A stretch of 8,457 nt of DNA from positions 1 to 8,457 of the forward strand of contig CANHYD010000087.1 in the NCBI GenBank assembly GCA_947464705.1, given 5' to 3'. This document shows, piece by piece, positions 6,182-8,457 of this stretch. This stretch comes from Verrucomicrobiota bacterium (GTDB lineage Bacteria > Verrucomicrobiota > Verrucomicrobiia > Limisphaerales > UBA9464). Position 1 is the first letter of the stretch; every line of letters starts with the position of its first letter. The notes under the pieces were generated by a model, which did no database searches, was not told where the DNA came from, and saw nothing but the letters and a program-made list of their open reading frames with translations. The translations under genes were made by a program, and so were the position numbers.

Positions 6182-6844
6182 TCACAGCTTGCCCTTGCTG
6201 CTGGGGATCTCGCCGGCGATGCGGGGATCGCGTTGGCAGGCAAAGTCGACGGACTTGGCAAAGGCCTTGAACAAGGCTTCGACCACGTGATGCGGTTCGC
6301 CTCCATAGAGCAGTTCCAAGTGCAGGTTGCAGCGGGCCTCGTTGGTGAAACCCTGGAAGAATTCGCGTGCCAGACCGAAACGGAAACGCGACGACATATC
6401 TTGGTCGCGGTCGGCCTCCGGGATGCGGCGCTGGGCCAACGAATCCATGCCGCGCCAAACGAGGTACGGGCGACCGCTGAAGTCGATCACGCAGCGAGCC
6501 AGCACTTCGTCCATCGGGACATGGGCTTCACCCGTGAACGGATTGCGCGGATCGAACCCGGTGCCATAGCGTCGGATGCCCCGCTTGTCGCCGAGGGCCT
6601 GGAGAAAGGCTTGCCCCAGGGCGATCCCGCAGTCCTCCACTGTGTGATGGGCATCAATGTGCAGATCGCCCTCGCAACGCAGCTTGAGATCGCACACCGA
6701 ATGCTTGGCAAAAGCACACAGCATGTGATCCAAAAATCCCACCCCGGTCTTCACCTGGGCCTTGCCCTTGCCATCAATATTGAGGTCCACGCGGATGGAG
6801 GTCTCGCTGGTCTTCCGCTGGATCTTGGCGCGCCGCTCGGTCAT
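6182..6844 (-). CDS. hisB: Imidazoleglycerol-phosphate dehydratase with two insertions
   Basis: This enzyme catalyses the sixth step of histidine biosynthesis, dehydrating imidazole glycerol phosphate to imidazole acetol phosphate. It is the monofunctional form, with no phosphatase domain. The duplicated metal-binding signatures are present: GVGFLDHML (35-42, H40), HIDAHHTVED (62-71, H62, H66, H67, E70) and PHHVVEALFKAF (184-195, H185, H186, E189). The end PSSKGKL is typical. At 220 residues it is about 25 longer than the usual enzyme. The excess lies in two places of about 12 residues each: after KRGIRRYG (about 95-107) and in the segment after SGRPYLVW (about 132-155), where the usual VGD-x-x-TE motif is not seen. 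The start is ATG 6844; an in-frame TTG lies three codons upstream. There is no clear Shine-Dalgarno sequence. No other his gene is in the window, and the gene is divergent from the NIPSNAP gene. Confidence 0.93.
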   Translation of the reverse strand: MTERRAKIQRKTSETSIRVDLNIDGKGKAQVKTGVGFLDHMLCAFAKHSVCDLKLRCEGDLHIDAHHTVEDCGIALGQAFLQALGDKRGIRRYGTGFDPRNPFTGEAHVPMDEVLARCVIDFSGRPYLVWRGMDSLAQRRIPEADRDQDMSSRFRFGLAREFFQGFTNEARCNLHLELLYGGEPHHVVEALFKAFAKSVDFACQRDPRIAGEIPSSKGKL

Positions 6845-6912
6845 GTGGCGCAAGCGGTAACGGCGGGAACGGCCGGCAACAAGGTTTTTGTTTGACGGCC
6901 TCGCCCACAGAC

Positions 6913-6917
6913 GGAGG
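6913..6917 (+). promoter_or_regulatory. Ribosome binding site deciding the NIPSNAP start
   Basis: GGAGG lies 10 bases before the ATG at 6928. It supports that start over the in-frame TTG at 6892, which has no such site and would put twelve residues before the twin-arginine signal. It is the only strong Shine-Dalgarno sequence in the window. Confidence 0.7.
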
Positions 6918-6927
6918 CTTCTTCCCG

Positions 6928-7710
6928 ATGATCCACCGTCGAGACTTCCTCAAGACCGCCTCCGTTGCGGGCGCAGCACTGGCCACCGGTTGCCACTCTC
7001 TGGGCTCCGGCCACACCGCCTCGGTGTACGAACTGCGCATTTACACCATCCATCCCGGCAAGGCCGAAGCCCTGCACAACCGTTTCCGCAACCACACCCT
7101 GCGCCTGTTCAAGAAGCACGGCATCGAGAGCATCGGCTACTGGATGCCTGCCGATCCGGCCGATCAACGCCTGCATTTCATGCTCCGCTACCCGAGCCGC
7201 GAGGCCCGTGAAACCTTGTGGAAGGCGTTCACCTCGGATCCCGACTGGAAGTCTGCTCAAAAGGCCAGCGAAGCCGCCGGCCCCCTCGTGGCCAAGGCTG
7301 AGAATCCGTTTCTGGTGGAGACGGACTACTCTCCGAAAGTCCGCACCGGGAACGTTTCCAAGGGCGGCGTCTGGGAAATGCGCACCTACACCAGCACCCC
7401 AGAACGGCTCTCACACTTGGATGCCCGCTTCCGGGACCACACGATGGGTCTTTTCGCCAAGTACGGCATGGGCAATCAGGGCTACTTCCACAAGATGGCC
7501 GACCAGCCCGAAGGTGACCGCACTCTGCTCTACTTCCTAACTCACAAGTCCCAGGAAGCGGCCAAGGCCAGCTTCGCTGCCTTCGGCAAAGACCCGGCGT
7601 GGAAGGCCGCCCGTGAGGCCAGCGAAAAGGCGGCCGGCGGATCCCTCACTGTCGCCGGCGGAGTAAAGTCGGTCTTCTTGGTCCCCACAGACTACTCGCC
7701 GACTCACTGA
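6928..7710 (+). CDS. Tat-exported tandem NIPSNAP-domain protein, probable lipoprotein
   Basis: The 260-residue product starts with a twin-arginine signal (RRDFLKTASVAGAALATGC, residues 4-22). The C22 after ATG may be a lipidation site, although the lipobox is not ideal, so anchoring is uncertain. Two NIPSNAP-type domains (a dimeric alpha-beta barrel-like fold) follow. The first spans about 33-135, starting VYELRIYTIHPGKAEAL and ending LVETDYSP. The second spans about 148-258, starting VWEMRTYTSTPERLSHL and ending LVPTDYSP. Both halves share a RFR(N/D)HT motif, a KxGI/GM...GY turn and a DPxWK motif, showing an internal duplication. The function of bacterial NIPSNAP proteins is poorly known; a small-molecule or enzyme role outside the cytoplasm is possible. 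Twin-arginine export suggests folding before export. It stands alone: divergent from hisB and followed by a strong terminator. Confidence 0.9.
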   Translation: MIHRRDFLKTASVAGAALATGCHSLGSGHTASVYELRIYTIHPGKAEALHNRFRNHTLRLFKKHGIESIGYWMPADPADQRLHFMLRYPSREARETLWKAFTSDPDWKSAQKASEAAGPLVAKAENPFLVETDYSPKVRTGNVSKGGVWEMRTYTSTPERLSHLDARFRDHTMGLFAKYGMGNQGYFHKMADQPEGDRTLLYFLTHKSQEAAKASFAAFGKDPAWKAAREASEKAAGGSLTVAGGVKSVFLVPTDYSPTH

Positions 7711-7734
7711 ACGAATCGTTTTCGGTGAAACAGC

Positions 7735-7771
7735 AAGGCCCCGTGGAACCGTAGGATTCCCGGGGCCTTTT
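7735..7771 (+). terminator. Strong intrinsic terminator, possibly bidirectional
   Basis: AAGGCCCCG (7735-7743) pairs with CGGGGCCTT (7761-7769). After a single bulged T, GGAA pairs with TTCC, around an eight-base loop (7749-7756). A TTTT run (7768-7771) closes it in the plus direction. It starts 24 bases after the NIPSNAP stop. It also lies 41 bases past the stop of the convergent gatB and may help end that transcript, though the T-tract on that side is poor. Confidence 0.88.
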
Positions 7772-7811
7772 GCTGAACCAAGACGCCCCAGAGGGACGGT
7801 CCCGCGGATCT

Positions 7812-8457
7812 TCAGGAACGCAGTTTGCGCTCGAGAATCTCGCCCGCCAAAGCCGGGTTGGCCTTGCCCTTGGAGAGTTTCATCACCTGCCCTTTAAGCG
7901 CGTTGAGCGCGGCCACCTTGCCGGCCCGGAAGTCTGCGGCAGACCCCGGATTGGCGGCGATGGCTTGGTCGCAGAGGGCTTCCAGTGCCCCGACGTCGCT
8001 CACCTGTGACCACCCATTGCGCTCCACGATTACCTTGGGGGCATCACCGGTGTTGAACATCTCGGCAAAGACGTCTTGAGCGATCTTGCTGCTGATCGCT
8101 CCTGCTTCGACCAACCCGACCAAATCGCGAACTTGTGCCGGCTGGATGCGCACCTCTCCCACTGCGATGCCCGATTCACTCACTCGTGCTTGGAGGTTGT
8201 TGATGACCCAATTGGCAATGGCCTTGGGCTGCGTCGCTCCCTGGACCGCCTGCTCGAAGAACGTGGCCAGTGGGAGGTTGTCCCGGAAGATCTCCGCGTC
8301 GCCGTCAGGCAGGCCGTACTCCCGGATGAAGCGTTTCTTGCGAGCCAGCGGCAACTCGACCACTTGAGCTTTCACCGAGGCCAACCATTCGTCGGTAGGC
8401 ACCAGCGGCATCAGGTCCGGCTCCGGAAAGTAGCGGTAGTCGTGCGCATCTTCTTTG
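7812..8457 (-). CDS. gatB: Asp/Glu-tRNA amidotransferase subunit B, N-terminal part outside window
   Basis: GatB is the kinase/transfer subunit of the GatCAB complex, which converts misacylated Glu-tRNA(Gln) and/or Asp-tRNA(Asn) to the correct amide form. The visible 214 residues begin with KEDAHDYRYFPEPDLMPL, the hallmark near the end of the catalytic cradle domain. A helical linker and the C-terminal YqeY-like tail domain follow (FFEQAV...KAIANWVINNLQA through GQVMKLSKGKANPALAGEILERKL), which contacts the tRNA. The ending is typical of the family, and the stop TGA lies at 7812. The gene continues past the right edge; full-length GatB is about 480 residues, so a little under half is seen. 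GatE, the archaeal relative, is less likely given the bacterial context. The gene converges on the NIPSNAP gene across a shared hairpin. Confidence 0.95.
   Translation of the reverse strand, partial: KEDAHDYRYFPEPDLMPLVPTDEWLASVKAQVVELPLARKKRFIREYGLPDGDAEIFRDNLPLATFFEQAVQGATQPKAIANWVINNLQARVSESGIAVGEVRIQPAQVRDLVGLVEAGAISSKIAQDVFAEMFNTGDAPKVIVERNGWSQVSDVGALEALCDQAIAANPGSAADFRAGKVAALNALKGQVMKLSKGKANPALAGEILERKLRS

Noticed and set aside
6149..6895. A 248-codon plus-strand open frame antisense to hisB
   Set aside because: It lies opposite a well-supported hisB with all metal-binding motifs, and no independent support for it is visible.
6892..6920. Promoter with TTGACG as -35 box for the NIPSNAP gene
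   Set aside because: No -10 box occurs at the right spacing, and transcription from it would begin after the ribosome binding site.

Overview
The window is a compact, GC-rich stretch of bacterial chromosome with housekeeping genes and no sign of mobile DNA. The gene set and protein flavour fit the PVC group, most likely a verrucomicrobium. Four things point there: a long-form GyrB next to GyrA, a Tat-exported tandem NIPSNAP protein, a GatB subunit (so Gln-tRNA and/or Asn-tRNA is made by transamidation), and almost no Shine-Dalgarno sequences ahead of most genes. The phylum is inferred from overall protein character and was not tested by any search.

From left to right, the minus strand carries gyrA (C-terminal part beyond the left edge) and gyrB, in transcription order gyrB-gyrA with a 53-base gap. 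This is an operon for both subunits of DNA gyrase. Upstream of gyrB is a 319-base gene-free stretch (4172-4490). It holds an unusual set of three related arms that could form alternative hairpins in the gyrB leader, a second small hairpin, a weak possible terminator, and a 14-base tandem repeat. The repeat's period runs exactly into the stop codon of the next gene.

Next, also on the minus strand, is a three-gene cassette: an ECF-type sigma factor (5477-6085), a membrane anti-sigma-like protein without zinc ligands (5037-5480, overlapping the sigma gene by ATGA), and a small secreted protein of unknown function (4491-4976). The order suggests an envelope-sensing regulatory unit in which the secreted protein is either an output or a partner of the sensor. 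Upstream of the sigma gene lies hisB (6182-6844, minus), a histidine biosynthesis gene standing apart from other his genes and carrying two insertions relative to the usual enzyme.

Divergent from hisB, the plus strand carries a Tat-exported probable lipoprotein with two NIPSNAP domains (6928-7710), closed by a strong intrinsic terminator (7735-7771). Facing it on the minus strand is the 3' part of gatB (7812 to the right edge). Nothing in the window is a clearly new multi-gene system. The best candidates for new biology are the gyrB leader structure, the sigma/anti-sigma/secreted-protein cassette and the unusual quinolone-pocket residues of GyrA.
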